DNA from: Ursus arctos
Taxonomy: Eukaryota; Chordata; Mammalia; Carnivora; Ursidae
Assembly: GCF_023065955.2 (NCBI RefSeq)
Contig: NW_026622952.1
Span: 32,933,813 to 32,997,812, forward strand
Reading direction: 5' to 3'
Length of the DNA stretch: 64,000 nucleotides
The notes beneath the pieces are model-generated. The model saw only the letters and a list, made by a program, of their open reading frames with translations. It was not told the origin of the DNA and searched no databases. The position numbers and the translations under genes were made by a program. Shown one piece after another: positions 1 to 11,635 of this stretch; position 1 is the first letter of the stretch; each line of letters opens with the position of its first letter.

Positions 1-611
1 AATTTATATCTTTTATCATAAAATTATTGTACACTGAGCCATGCGACATAGAAAAGATAAAGAGAGTGAGCGAAAGAGGAACGCCTGGATTCATGTTTTG
101 CCCTTAGCCATCTGAGTCTCCACTCAAGACCACCATGCTGTTTTCACATCAGTTCTAAGATTGCACATTAGTTCAGGTGATGCTGGTTCACTGCAACTCT
201 GTGTGTTAACCATAACTCTTTTTACCCATGGTTTGAGGCATTCAGACTCAGCTCTGAGTCACTGAAGCAAAATGGGAGCATCTGGGTAGAATGTCAGAAC
301 AGCAGAGCTAACATCAGTGCAAACCCCAGTGGCTTACACCAACCCACACTACAAATGTACACCAGTCGTGGTTGCGGAGAGACTGTGTATTGTCTTGCAT
401 TTGGATCCAGATGCAATGACTTGTAAAAATGGGTTGGAAAACCACAATGACGTAACCAGTCATTTTTCCCATGATATTAATTTTCTAAATATGTGTGGGT
501 GCTAGTTCAGAATATAATTCTACTGTTTTATTCTCAATTTTTATATTAATCTTCTGGTTGTTTTTCTCAGCATGCCTATGAGCACATTGCCAGGTTGAAC
601 TGCTTAGTGTG
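1..611. other. Unique AT-rich non-coding DNA
   Basis: No recognisable gene, RNA or repeat. The one open frame, at 317-505, is 62 codons, has no recognisable domain and no supporting splice context. Confidence 0.6.
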
Positions 612-860
612 TGGAAGAACAGCACTTTATTGTATTATTTTTTAAAGATTTTATTTATTGGAGAGAGAGAGATAGAGATAGCAACAGAGATAGCAAGAGA
701 GAGCACCAGTGGGGAGTAGAGGGAGAAGCAGGCTCCCCACTGAGCAGGGAGCCCATCACAGGGCTCAATCCCATCCCAGGACTCTAGGATCATGACCTGA
801 GCCAAAGGCAGATGCTTAACTAACTGAGTTACCCAGGTGCCCTGGAAGAACAGCACTTTA
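612..860 (-). mobile_element. Can-SINE (SINEC), full-length, inverted, with 18-bp target-site duplication
   Basis: A tRNA-derived carnivoran SINE read on the minus strand. The T-rich left end is the reversed A tail, followed by a reversed CT-rich tract (GA here). Next comes the typical 'gcaggctccccactgagcagggagccc' type body (about 731-755) and the reversed tRNA-like head ending 'acccaggtgccc' at 842. Flanks are an exact 18-bp duplication, tggaagaacagcacttta, at 612-629 and 843-860. That proves retrotransposition and fixes the edges of the body at 630-842. The 73-codon minus-strand frame here is just SINE sequence. Confidence 0.95.
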
Positions 861-2092
861 AAAAATAAAAAGATTTATGGTATGCCCCGGTTAATCTTCG
901 GAAAGAAAAATTATAATATTATCATTGTCACCATTATTATTTACTGTCATCAAAGCTATAAGTATATATTATTGAGTCATAAATCATATAATCATATTTT
1001 TTTCTGTCTTGTTCAATTAAGTGGTCTGAGTAAAATAATATTGTCTTAGGTTTTGTTGTTGTTAATTTGCAGGCTGAAGATGGGAATTCATTCTTTTGAC
1101 TTCTAGAGTCCTTGTAAGTAAATATGTAATTTTTTTTCTGAAACTGAGAACTGCTAAAATGTTCTATTTATTTGTTTTTCCTTTTTTCCCCATAGAGCAT
1201 AAAAATAATTCTAAGAGGAATAGTCTTTCCTAAGTAATTATTTATATTTTCCAAGACATTCTTGGTGGTTTTACAAATTTGATATATATGTATATTCTCT
1301 CAACTTCAGTGTCAAGAAAGTAACCTTCTAAAAGCTTTCTGACAATCAAACTCTCAAAAATATTTTAATAAAAAATATAACTTATTATGAATGCTATTGT
1401 TACAAGTTAAATACAAAATGAACTTCAAATAGTGAGTAACACCTTTTCTTCTTTTTTCTGCATGCCAATTATCATTAATTCACTTAGTATTCATTGAAAT
1501 CATACTGATCATAAGGAATTTCTTTGATATTTATGTGGACAATGTATGCCCTTTTAGAAACACTATTATAATTAATAATAAGTAATATACATAATCAAAT
1601 AACTATTTAGAACCCAGTTGGAACAATAATTTTGTAAAAGTATGTTATGTGCAAGTGAATCACTGGAGTGGCTGTTTATTTAATACATTCCCAAATTAAA
1701 ACATATTACACAAACTGCTAAAAGAATTAATTGGATAGTCTTGTGTTAATATGATGTAGATATAATCCATTTGGTATTTGTGTTGTACAAATTATTGGCG
1801 TGGCTGTTGCTCCATGCTTTTCACAAAGAGGTACTAGTAGTCAAGATCTGAACTAGCCACTGCTCTCCAGACATGCTTCTGGGATTGGGAAGAGGAGCAA
1901 ATTATTAAAACCTCATGACTTCTGTCCTTTCCTTTGACCGTGTTCTGCGTCCTAGTGGTGATCCTGGAGGAAGGTAAACATGGTGTCTTAAATTCTAGAA
2001 AAAATCGAAGTCTTCTAAGAGACAACTGTGTTTTCTAAACCTTCTGGAGAAGACTAAATTGAATATACTAATTACATTTATGTTGGCTTCTA
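861..2092. other. Unique AT-rich non-coding DNA
   Basis: No recognisable element. Very AT-rich with short T and A runs. The small open frames at 837-1049 and 1834-2025 have no coding features. Confidence 0.55.
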
Positions 2093-2180
2093 TATTTCTT
2101 TTTTTTTAATAGTATTTTTTTATTATGTTATGTTAGTCACCATACAGTATATCCTTAGTTTTTGATGTAGTGTATTTCTT
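2093..2180 (-). mobile_element. Carnivoran L1 3'-end fragment, heavily 5'-truncated, inverted
   Basis: The reversed A tail (T run near 2101-2109) is followed by 'attatgttatgttagtcaccat' and 'tagtttttgatgtagtg'. This is the familiar 3' UTR of carnivoran L1 read backwards. Only about 70 bp of the element remain. A short duplication, tatttctt, lies at 2093-2100 and 2173-2180 and is the probable target-site duplication. The carnivoran L1 tail supports the lineage call made from the SINEs. Confidence 0.75.
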
Positions 2181-3539
2181 AGCATTAGGATATCATTATC
2201 TCCTCTACTCTAGATTGGCTTTATTCATTATTTGTGTGCCAGAAGAGACTTGAATCTGTATCTCATTGGCTGTATTTACTACTTCGAATTCAACTGCAAG
2301 AATGCTGGTTAGGTCAGTCTCTTCTGGAAGGTGTGGGTGGTTGTGGCAGGAGATCAGAAGGCCTTGGTCGTAGGGAAATCCTCAGTGGTAATAGCATTTC
2401 ACTATTTCACACTCATATGCTTTTTAATTTTCTAAAACAAATGCCCATGGAAATGACACAACTTCCCTCTATTTAGTGCACTAATAAAATGTGAATTTCT
2501 CTGGCAAAGTAGCCCATTATATAATGAAACATAAATGTGTAGGTCTTTATGCACATTTAGAAAAAGTATTGCATTTGGGTAATGTTAACACATTGCAATT
2601 GGACTAGACTGTCTCAGGTTCCTCAAACACACTAGAACATCCCTGTTGAATAATAATCCACAATCACATCTATAGTTGTATTTCGGCAATAAAGAAGCAG
2701 AGCAGGTTGGAAATAAGTCTTCATGCTCTCAGAATGATACAGCCATAGGGAATGAATGAGTGGAAATTCAACACCTTTTAAAACAAGTAGGTTCTTTTTC
2801 AGAAGGGGGAAAAATAAAAAACATACAATGTTATTATATTAAATTTTCTAGTCATTAAAGGTGTACTGTAATAGTTCTGATGGTGATAAATTTGTTTGGA
2901 ATCCATGTAGTTCAAACATTTATTTTTAGAAGTGTTTGTCACTTTAAACTAATTAAGCAATTTCCTGGTTTTAATGAATTTACTGCTTGGAAGCACTGAC
3001 TGTATATTCGCGAGACCAACTGAATAAAGCTGCCCCCTTGGAGGGTAGTGCAAACTATCCCTGTGAGCATTTCATGTTATGAGTCTGTGTTTTTAGTGCC
3101 TGCCTTACTTCAGTCAGTGGGATGTAATTTTGAATGTTTTGCTTACATATCAATGCCCATTCTATTTTTGGTGAAGTTGTCTCTTGTCAATCTTGTGCTT
3201 TAAAGCACAACCCCAAAATATCCAAACTGTTTTTCTCTTAGCCAATCTACTTTTGCTTCCAAATTTAAGGAGTGTCATTACAGATGATGTTCAGTAAATT
3301 TTTTTTCCAGTCATCAATTACAGTAGCTCCAAAGTACATCCTATCCAAAGATGCTCCAGATATGATACCTTATAATATTTCTTACCTGCTCCCAGATTGA
3401 TGTCCTTGAAAGAACTCCATCATTTCTTCTACCTTCTTTTCTGAGTATGCCCAAAAAGCCTTCTCTCCTACTTACCCCGTCAGACCCCTGGTAGGATTTG
3501 AACACGGTAAGCATGTTATACTAATAGATCCATAATATG
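2181..3539. other. Unique non-coding DNA
   Basis: No recognisable gene or repeat. The 80-codon frame at 2234-2476 looks fortuitous. Confidence 0.5.
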
Positions 3540-3850
3540 CTGTTTTCCCTTTCTGGAACACCATTTTCTGTCTTCTGGCTCTGTTCAAATCATACTTGTC
3601 CATCAAGCCTTCAGCAAACATTAGACTATTATGAAGCACGCATGATCTGATATCCCTCCTCAGTACTGATATATCCTTCCACTCTTTCTCTGAGTATGAG
3701 AACATTCTTAAGGCATTTTTTTTTAAATCACTGACAGTTTGCCTTTTATTAGAGTTTATTGCTTGTTTTTTCATCCAGTTATATTTTCAGTGAGAAAAAT
3801 CTATTGTGTCACCTTTCACTCAGTAGGTGCTCAATAAATATTTATTTACA
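3540..3850 (+). mobile_element. L2 LINE 3' end, sense
   Basis: The stretch 'tctggctctgttcaaatcatacttgtcc' into 'aagccttcagcaaac', followed by 'cactcagtaggtgctcaataaatattt' near 3815-3843, follows the order of the L2 3' end. It stops at the ancient LINE terminus. The piece is diverged and the left edge is uncertain; it may reach back to about 3390. The 100-codon minus-strand frame at 3472-3774 mostly overlaps it and is not a gene. Confidence 0.5.
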
Positions 3851-4369
3851 TTGGTATTTATTGCTCTAATGATAGTTTTGGGAACTTCCATACTTAACGG
3901 TGTAAATTCCAAAAGATTGAGAGAAGCCCTGTGTATTCATTCTGAATACTCATAGGTTGTTTGTACATTCTGATTTGATATGTGTTTGTTTAAGCTTATG
4001 TTGCCTTTCGGTACTTTTATCTATCACAGAGGCTTCAGAAAAAGTTATGCTTAATTTGGACCATGACAAAATGGTCTACATCAAAGTTTTCACTTATTCA
4101 TTCATTAATTCTGAGAATACGAATATAAATCTGATCTAGAATTTACATGCTTCTGGAGAAAACCTGTGTCATGTGGTGTATGGTATGGTGTACTCTATGA
4201 TAACCATGGGAAAGCATGTATTTTAAGACTCTAGATAAGAAAGCAGTTATTGCTGTCTTAGGGATAATTACAGTAAGTGTCACTCAGAGGTGGCATGCTT
4301 ATTTGGTGTCAAAGAGATATAACAGTGTTTCAGATAAAGAAAGAATATCATATGATTATAGGTGATTAT
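3851..4369. other. Unique non-coding DNA
   Basis: Nothing recognised in this interval. Confidence 0.5.
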
Positions 4370-4590
4370 AATATTTATTGATCATTTACTAAGTGTCAGA
4401 CACAGTTGTAATCACTTTACATATGTTGTTAACCCACTTAATCTCCATAGTTATTACTAAAATTCTGTTCTATCAATGAAGATACATATGGAGTAAGTAC
4501 GTTTGCCCAAGGCTACATAATAAGATAGTAGCAGGATTAGGATTCAGACTTAAGCAATTTTGTTCAAAAGCTCAAGCTCCTGATTACTTT
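4370..4590 (-). mobile_element. MIR SINE, inverted
   Basis: Reads as the reverse complement of MIR: 'tattgatcatttactaagtgtcagacac', then 'cactttacatatgttgttaac', then 'ttgcccaaggctacataataag', then 'ggattcagacttaagc'. The order and spacing of the landmarks fit almost the whole element. No target-site duplication is visible, as expected at this age. Confidence 0.85.
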
Positions 4591-4859
4591 TTCAGGATAA
4601 TAGCTCTGATGATTTTGTACAGGGTGGGTTATAGCGAGAGTGACAAGAAGAGTAGGAAAGAAAGCTCTTGCAATTTCCTAAGTAAACAATGGTTAGGACA
4701 TACCCTAATTAATTGGATGTGTGTGAAGGAGAGAGAGAGAAGTTGTGAATGTATATTCTAATTTTTTGGCCTAGAAGAATGTAGATATTATATCATTAAT
4801 CAGATCAAAAATGAAAGAAAGGAATACATCTTTGGAGCAAAATACTGGATCTAATTGTA

Positions 4860-5200
4860 GACATGTTATCTTGAAATTTTTATCACAGTGGAAATATTCA
4901 GGGAGTAATCGGGCAGGTGTGGGCCTGGAACATGGGAAGGAGGGTGAGCTGGAGATACATAGGTCTGGGAATCATCAGAGTTGGTGGAGGAGCTCTGAGG
5001 GGAAATGAAGATAGAGTGCTCAGGAAGATGCCTCATGTAAGCATAGAGGAGAATCAGAAGGGGACCTCAATTAATGCAAGGCAAGCCAAAGAGGAAGGGA
5101 CAGAGGAAATTGCTAAGGACTTGAGGGAAGGCAGAGAGAACACAGGAAAGAATGAGGATTGGAGATGGATGGGAGAAGAAAATGTTAAGAATTAAAGTAG
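4860..5200 (-). mobile_element. L2 LINE fragment, inverted
   Basis: Purine-rich text such as 'ctgggaatcatcagagttgg', 'agagtgctcaggaagatgcc' and 'agccaaagaggaagggacagagg' follows the antisense L2 3' region. Two overlapping plus-strand frames (4811-5008 and 4917-5195) come from this low-complexity purine bias and are not genes. The repeat may extend diverged to about 5540. Confidence 0.55.
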
Positions 5201-6240
5201 TCAGTGGAGTCAGTACAGGTTTGACTAAGACTGAAAGAATTACAGAATTCGGAATTACAGAATTCAGTGGGTATTGGAGTAAAGTTGTAGGGTGAAAACG
5301 AACAAAGGAGTAAGATTGAAGCCAGTAAAGACTGAGTGTGAACCACTTATCAGTATTTTTGTAGAGTGATATCTTGTGTCAAATGAGGAGTATTCTTTTT
5401 GTTTGTGTTGTTTTGTTGTTTTGGGGTGAGTGAACCTTGAATGTTTTGTGTACATGGAAGAAAGATGCTGTAGAGAGGAGACATGAGAGACACTGGGGGA
5501 GAGGAGATAATGGAGAGTCAGAACTTGGACAAGAGTGAAAGATGGAGATCAGTGTAGAAATTAAGGCCTCAATTTTATCTGGAGAGGAAGAGATATGATT
5601 TTCTCCCTGGAACTGGATCTTTGACAGTTAGAATAGAGTCCCTGTAGGTTGGTTTGGAGGTGGAAAGCATCCCTCTAATGGATTTCATCTTCTTTAAAAA
5701 TATCAAGTTCCTCTGCAAAGAATCATAGGAGTGGAGTTGAAGCTTGAAATTAGAAGACACGCCATGATAAAGCAAAAGGTTGTTAAATAAAGATGGGGAA
5801 AAACAACAATAACAGCAAAAACACAAAAAACAAAAACATTGACAGAAAGCACCAAAGGCACTATTGACATTCAAATGCATACATTGGCCACAGAATCACT
5901 TTACCTGATTATATAATTTGCTTTGGCATTTGTTACAATCTTTTAGGAAAGCATTAGAGCCATGTTTGGCCTACCTTAAGTAACAAGGGTTTATTGTAAA
6001 TAAAGAAATGTGCGATTTCAATCCCTACATAGTCTTCATGAAGCCCCAAATAAGACTGAAAGTCATTCAGAATTATGCAGGATACCACAAATCCCAAAGC
6101 CATACTGTCACCACCTAGCACAAAACACCAGTCATTGGCATCCAAATCTGTTTTTGTTAGGCTATTTTTTTTTTCCTCTCAGCTACAGACATATGCAAAT
6201 GTTTCCCTATTGATTTATACCGTATTATAACCGCTGTGTG
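5201..6240. other. Mostly unique non-coding DNA with a small tandem duplication
   Basis: Contains a 14-bp direct repeat, gaattacagaattc, at 5237-5250 and 5252-5265. An A-rich, low-complexity patch lies near 5798-5835. Frames at 5575-5880, 5954-6145 and 6010-6213 show no domain. Confidence 0.5.
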
Positions 6241-6760
6241 TGTTGGGGTCCCCAAGGCCACCCTCAAGTACAGTGTTTCACTGGGACTCACAAGACTCAG
6301 ATCGCAGTCAGAACACACAGCCATGATTTATTAGAGCAAAAGGATACAGAGCAACATCAGCAAACGAAAAGGCGCAAGGGGTGAAGTCTGAAGAAAACAG
6401 GCACAAGCTTCCCAGCAGTCCTTTCCCAGTAAAGTCACAGAGGACACCCTTGATTCTCCCAGCAATGCATTGCAGCAATGCATGTGAAATCTCATCTGCC
6501 AAGGGAACTCATCGAGACTTCATGCCACGGATATTACCGGAGGGTGCTCACATAGGCAGCTGCTGCTTAACACATACCAAGATTCCAAACTCCAGGAAGG
6601 GGAGCATGTGCTCAGCATAAACTATAGTGTTTACATAGTGAGCCACTCTTAAGAGATTGGGTGGTGGGAACCCTCTCAAAATCCAGGTGTCCAGATGCCA
6701 GCTAAGGGGCTGAACTTGTAAGCAGGCCTTGCAAAGGATAACAGACCTAGTAGATTAACA
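6241..6760 (-). mobile_element. Solo ERV-type LTR, inverted
   Basis: A roughly 520-bp block begins tgttggggtcccc and ends ttaaca, matching the TG...CA boundary of an LTR. On the minus strand there is an AATAAA polyadenylation signal (complement of 6327-6332). It sits near the 5' edge as printed, as expected for the R region of an inverted LTR. Internal phrases such as 'acagccatgatttattagagc', 'caagcttcccagcagtcc' and 'ccctctcaaaatccaggtgtccag' resemble a known mammalian ERV1-like LTR family whose name I cannot give safely. No internal retroviral genes and no second LTR are seen, so it is probably a solo LTR. The target-site duplication is not clear. Confidence 0.65.
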
Positions 6761-7589
6761 CTTCTGTATACTCTCCTTCCGCTTCCCCTCCTCGTTCTGT
6801 CTTCTCTTTCTCTCTGCCTCATCATTGCTGCTTATTTAAACATTCTGCCCCATCCTCACATCTGCTGACCCCCTTCTCTCTATTCTAGCTTCTCTTCTCT
6901 CTGTTGCCCATTATCTAGAAGTTCTTCTATTGAAACCACTTGAAGAGAGAACCTACTCAGTCATCTGGTCCCTCTGGTCCCTGTGAGGCAGAGCTCTAAC
7001 TGCTGACCACCCAGAGGCCTCTGGCAAGCCTATGAATTTGGCATGCTTGGTCCAATCCGTTGTGGTAGAAAGGTAGAATCATGTGTTAAATGTGGCTCAA
7101 AATGTTCATTGAGCATGTAAAGCTCTTAGATAATAATAGAGTCCTTTACGAAGCAACAGTATCTTTTATTGAGAGACCAGTAACAGAGAGAGGAAGAGAG
7201 AAAGAGAGGGAGAGAGAATCAGAGATAGTTGGTTTACTCAAGATTGGGGAATGATTAGAATGTGACAAAATGACACAGAACTATCCAAAGTTATTAATCC
7301 CAGAGCACAGACTTGAGAACAGAAACATCATATTCACCATGCTAATTTGTCTTTCTAAAAATCTTCTTTGAGCAAATGCTTTACAAGTGTTTAATTACTT
7401 ACTAAATAAAAGCCAATTTTGTTACCCCTTCTCCATCACTCTCTGCATTGTTATCAACCTTACTTCTTGTCTTTTCTTATACAATGCTACCCAAGAACCA
7501 AATAGTAGAATCATTTCTTATTCTCTAGAAAACATTTTGGAGTTCCTGATTTGATGCAATTCTCCCTGAATGGAATGCCATTTGCTGGA
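6761..7589. other. Pyrimidine-rich flank, then unique DNA
   Basis: Positions 6770-6910 are strongly CT-rich. 'ctggtccctctggtccctgtgagg' (about 6964-6988) is a small internal duplication. The text at 7010-7070 resembles an LTR or other old repeat but I cannot assign it. Positions 7170-7215 are GA-rich. No gene is seen. Confidence 0.4.
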
Positions 7590-7800
7590 ATCATGATTCA
7601 TGTCTCATGGTCTAGTTCACATGGTACCTCTTCCAAGAAGCCTTCCATCATTCCAAAGACTGAAGTTATCTTTCCTTCTTCAGTGGACAAACATATGAGA
7701 TGAAACAGGAATATGCATATGTTCCTCTGCATATTTCTATGTCCTTAAACTCAGCAAAAAGCTCTTTTTGAGTGTAAAAAGAGCTTTCCACCTTTGTTAG
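7590..7800 (+). mobile_element. Probable L2 3' fragment, sense, carrying a hairpin
   Basis: 'ggtacctcttccaagaagccttcca' matches the L2 phrase in which a 'tcctccaggaagccttccc' type segment occurs. The rest is diverged. It ends in a perfect 12-bp inverted repeat, aaagctcttttt (7758-7769) and aaaaagagcttt (7776-7787), with a 6-nt loop. Confidence 0.4.
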
Positions 7801-9060
7801 CAACTAACATTATTTTGCATAGAGAGTCAATGAGTCAGTGTGAGTGAGCGAGCGCGTAAATGACTATCAGCATATCATGAACCAACATGGTTCTACCTTT
7901 CCTTCAATTGCACTGGCTCCTTTGGACCAATTATATTGTATTTTTTTAATCACTTAAAACTGGATGTCAAATAATTTTTGCAAGTTAAACACTAATAAGG
8001 GAAACATTTACAGTGAAAACATTAGCTCCTACTCGCGTCCCCATAGCACCTACTATATATGCAAGTCTCATTGTCATCCCAGGTGTTTTCGACTGCAGCT
8101 CCATTACTTTTGCCAGGTACCATCAAAATGTGTTCTTGATCTAGTTCTGTCATTTGAAGGTCACATTAGCAGAGGGTGAAGAAATACCTAGCATGGAGTG
8201 GCTAGAGATCCTGACAAACATGCATGCTTCTGCTCGATTTACAAAATGGAAAAATGCCTTTCTGCCTTGTAGGTTTTGTTTTCGTAGGTGGTCATATTTC
8301 GGTGGTGAAATATGAAACAAAAATGGAGGCATTTGACTGGAAAAGCCCAATTGTATTGTGCTTTACTCTCAAGGAGTGACATGAGCAAATTAAAAAGCCC
8401 TATAGAATGGAACTTATTGATTATACTACTAAAATATTTGTATGCCATCGTATTTAGAAAACCTTTCAACATCATCCCCATAGAGGTGGTATGGTCTTGC
8501 CTGACTTAATTACTTTAATGATTGGTGTGTATGTGTGTGTGTACAGGAGGCAAAGGAGAGGGGAATTATCCAGATGTCAAAGCAGTGAAAATAATGAAGT
8601 ATGGCATGTGCTCTGAAAGATCATTATGCTATAGTTTTCCATTTCCTTTTTTAATTTTGAACAGAATTCTAGAATAATAGGAAAAATTTATTTTTTTTAA
8701 CAAAAGTACAGTTGTTCTTTAAAGAAAATAAAATTTGTTGTCTGTGAATGAGTCTATTTCTAAAAGATGTCATTAGGACAACAAATACTTTTTCATTTTT
8801 ATGGAGCTCTTATTAGTACCTGATGCAGTGTTGATCTCCTGATTATATATCTATTTCTCATCTCAGTTGAACTAAGTGGAAAGATGGTAAAATAAATATA
8901 GAGTCTGCTTCAGTTAATCTTCTTCTCATCTAGAATTTAGACATTGAATTGAATATCACAAGTGAAAATCATTTAAGAGTTTCTTCTTCCTTGAAGATCA
9001 AAGTAGAACTTATAAATCCATGGATTGGAGAGCTTAAAGTTATTTGAGATTGTCCAGTCC
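7801..9060. other. Unique non-coding DNA
   Basis: No recognisable gene or repeat. A 9-bp hairpin, tcatatttc / gaaatatga with loop ggtggt, lies at 8292-8315. A short TG run lies near 8525-8540. The overlapping frames at 8150-8509 on both strands are fortuitous. Confidence 0.5.
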
Positions 9061-9798
9061 ACTGGTTCTCACCCCACCCCTATTAGACTGAAAGCTCCCT
9101 TTTATACCAAATAGTTTATTATGGAAACTCTATGAAATGAAAGTCATAGAAAATATAAGTTGTGTTCAATCATTCCAAAAAATAGTATAACTCAGGAATA
9201 TAAAGCAGAAATGAAAGTAGTGTGTAATCCATTAAATATGTCATTATGCAAATAGTCATTCACGTACCATCACAGGAGAAAACATTATGAACTCATTACA
9301 TCTTGTGCCCACGCATAGGAGCACAGTTATGATGCATAGCTATAAATGAGATCTTATGTAAGTATATTGACAACTCAAATACCACGAGCCACATTACCAC
9401 GGGTGCTATGATTTTCTAAAATGGTGAACAGCTTTAGTAAAATTCTAAACAAAAGTGCCATCTTCTGTCATATGGTTGTTGGACTCCTGGACATTTTTAT
9501 GCATATTAAAGCTTTGCCAAAAGTAGTTTGTGTTCATAATTAAATGGAGTTAGGTTATGGGCTTGGACAATTGCAAACGGGATTCCCTGTTGAAAACCCA
9601 CACTACAATGTCCTTTCTATACATTGTGAGACTTTTTCCTCCATCCCTAGTGCCATGTGGATTGCCAGGTCTGTCGCATTCCTGGCTTTCACCTGCTAGA
9701 TGAGTATAGTACACCGAAATGTGGTGACACCAGGAACCGCATCTCCACACATTTTCAAAAGCCCCCACAGACATCACTACCTCTGTTGAGAACCTCTG
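9061..9798 (+). mobile_element. hAT-type DNA transposon, right end clear, left end inferred
   Basis: The right part (about 9640-9798) carries the typical hAT non-autonomous text 'ccacagacatcactacctctg' followed by the terminal 'ttgagaacctctg'. At 9061 the sequence 'cactggttctcac' looks like the partner terminal inverted repeat. If both belong to one element it is 738 bp long, with a diverged AT-rich interior. The flanks, 'agattgtccagtc' on the left and 'tctaattcaacacc' on the right, may be halves of one older MIR. The two-ended reading is an inference; the right end alone is safer. Confidence 0.4.
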
Positions 9799-9950
9799 TC
9801 TAATTCAACACCTTTACTTAATGGATGATGAGACTGAAGCCTGGAGAATTTAAGTAACTTACCTCAAGTCATGCAGTTAAAATAGAAAATGGTGGCTGAA
9901 TGGAGTTATCAACTCAGGCTTTGGACTGCACTGAATCTGATCTTATGCCA
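9799..9950 (-). mobile_element. MIR-family SINE, inverted
   Basis: 'ggatgatgagactgaagcctggagaatttaagtaacttacctcaagtcatgcagtta' parallels the reversed MIR core (dgaggaaactgaggc ... taagtaacttgcccaaggtcacacag). The tail 'caactcaggctttggactgcac' fits the reversed head. Confidence 0.7.
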
Positions 9951-11204
9951 ATACAGAAGCTCTGACATAGGCAGTATCAGATGGAACAGTGCTCCTGGGA
10001 ACAATGTCTATACCCTAGCCAAGGATACTATATGTACACGTTAAAGTATCCCAGACAGACACCCCAAAGGATTAGTTTATTTCCTGAATGCATATAAACC
10101 AAATCTGCACCCTCCATTCCCACTAATCCCATCCATCAACTTGTTGTCTGCTAATACACTCTTCTCTCCCACTCTTGGAAATAGATGTCTTCGAAGCCTT
10201 TCCAAGTGCTTTAACTAAATTCCCCCTTCTATCTGACAAACATATCATTTCCTCTCCGTATGGCTTCCAAGCTTTTTCTTCATTATTTTTTCCACAAATA
10301 TTTCCCATTGTTCATGGTGCTTACAGAATCTCATGTTCGCCTCCCCTGTGATTGCACTTCTTTCCATGTACTAGTTTTACCTATATATCTGTAAAAATTT
10401 TATTTTTACTGATTTTACCTGTCCTGCTAATTGAAAAATCCTGAAGGAGAAACTACTAATTCCGAGCATCTAATGCCATGATAAATACCCTGTGGCCACT
10501 CCATGAATAGTTGAGTGACTCATGTCAAACGAAGGACTGGAATAGCCATAATTCTACTGACAGCTTCATGCATGCTATAAAGGATGATTAGAATATATAA
10601 AGTAAACATCTCCAGATTCTTCAAATATTAGTGATAAATAACGAGCTCTTTTTTGGAATGCATTTCATGACATTTGATTATTGAAGTTCCCAGACAAGTG
10701 ACTATTTTGTCCTAGTTGCTATGGGCCATCTCCAGGGAGAATTCTGTAGCACTCTTCACAGTGGAAACTGATAAGTAGAAGGGTCATCCAATTAGTTCCT
10801 ATGGCTCCAGGCAGAACTATACTTAAACTGTCATCAATTCTTAACAATCTTCAGAGAAAGAGATCCTACAATACCCAACAGTAACCAGACCCTTATGTCT
10901 AGAATCCATCCTCCCTCAATCTCTCTCAAAAAGACAGCCTCATTTAAAATTGTTTATTTTTCTTTCAACATTATTGGAGATGAGCAATCTTGAGTGAAGT
11001 TTATTAGTATGAAACAACTAATAATCTCGAAGATGTTAAACCACTCCTGCTTGTTCAATTTCATTGTATGAAAGAAAAGAGCAATGACTTTTCTTTTTCT
11101 AATCTCACTCCCATCTCTACAAACTAAGTTGACTATGCATTGAGTTATGTTGTTGTTGTTGTTGTTGTTGTTTAATCTGTGCAACTACCTCCTTTTTTTA
11201 CCCA
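9951..11204. other. Unique non-coding DNA with a GTT microsatellite
   Basis: Nothing coding. An uninterrupted (GTT)n tract of about eight units lies at 11148-11173. It produces a run of asparagines in an irrelevant minus-strand frame. Confidence 0.5.
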
Positions 11205-11310
11205 CTGCTATTTATTCAGCAAACATTTAGTGACTAGCCTTTGTGAAATAAACTCAGTGCTAAGCTCTGGGAAGTTACAGATACTAAATATACTCTTACG
11301 CTCAAGGGCC
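11205..11310 (-). mobile_element. L2 3'-end fragment, inverted
   Basis: 'tatttattcagcaaacatttagtgactagcc' then 'cagtgctaagctctgggaagttacagata' follows the reversed L2 terminus (attcaacaaatatttattgagc ... ggcactgtgctaggc ... gggatacag). Confidence 0.55.
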
Positions 11311-11599
11311 AGGTTTAGATGTAAATGTCAAACATGCAGAAGAATTTATTATTCCATTAAACCAGAAGTACTCAATAATATTTATCAAAAACAATAATTA
11401 ATATACACATGAAAAAGTCCATGAAATCAGTATCTGTTAATCGACATCAATCTACCCGTGTCAATTTATCCATCCATTCATTCGACCAGCAAATATCTAT
11501 TCCATATTTTGCACCAGGCCAAAACACTGGGGTCACAATAGTGAACAAAATATTTACAACCGCTCTGCTCCCAGAATCTATATTTTAACGAATTAGAGA

Positions 11600-11601
<2 letters not shown>

Positions 11602-11633
<32 letters not shown>
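11602..11633. repeat. (AC)n microsatellite
   Basis: Sixteen perfect AC units inside the inverted L2. Confidence 0.97.

Positions 11634-11635
<2 letters not shown>

Noticed and set aside
3472..3774. 100-codon minus-strand frame resembling a protein
   Set aside because: It overlaps a probable sense L2 fragment and has no recognisable family.
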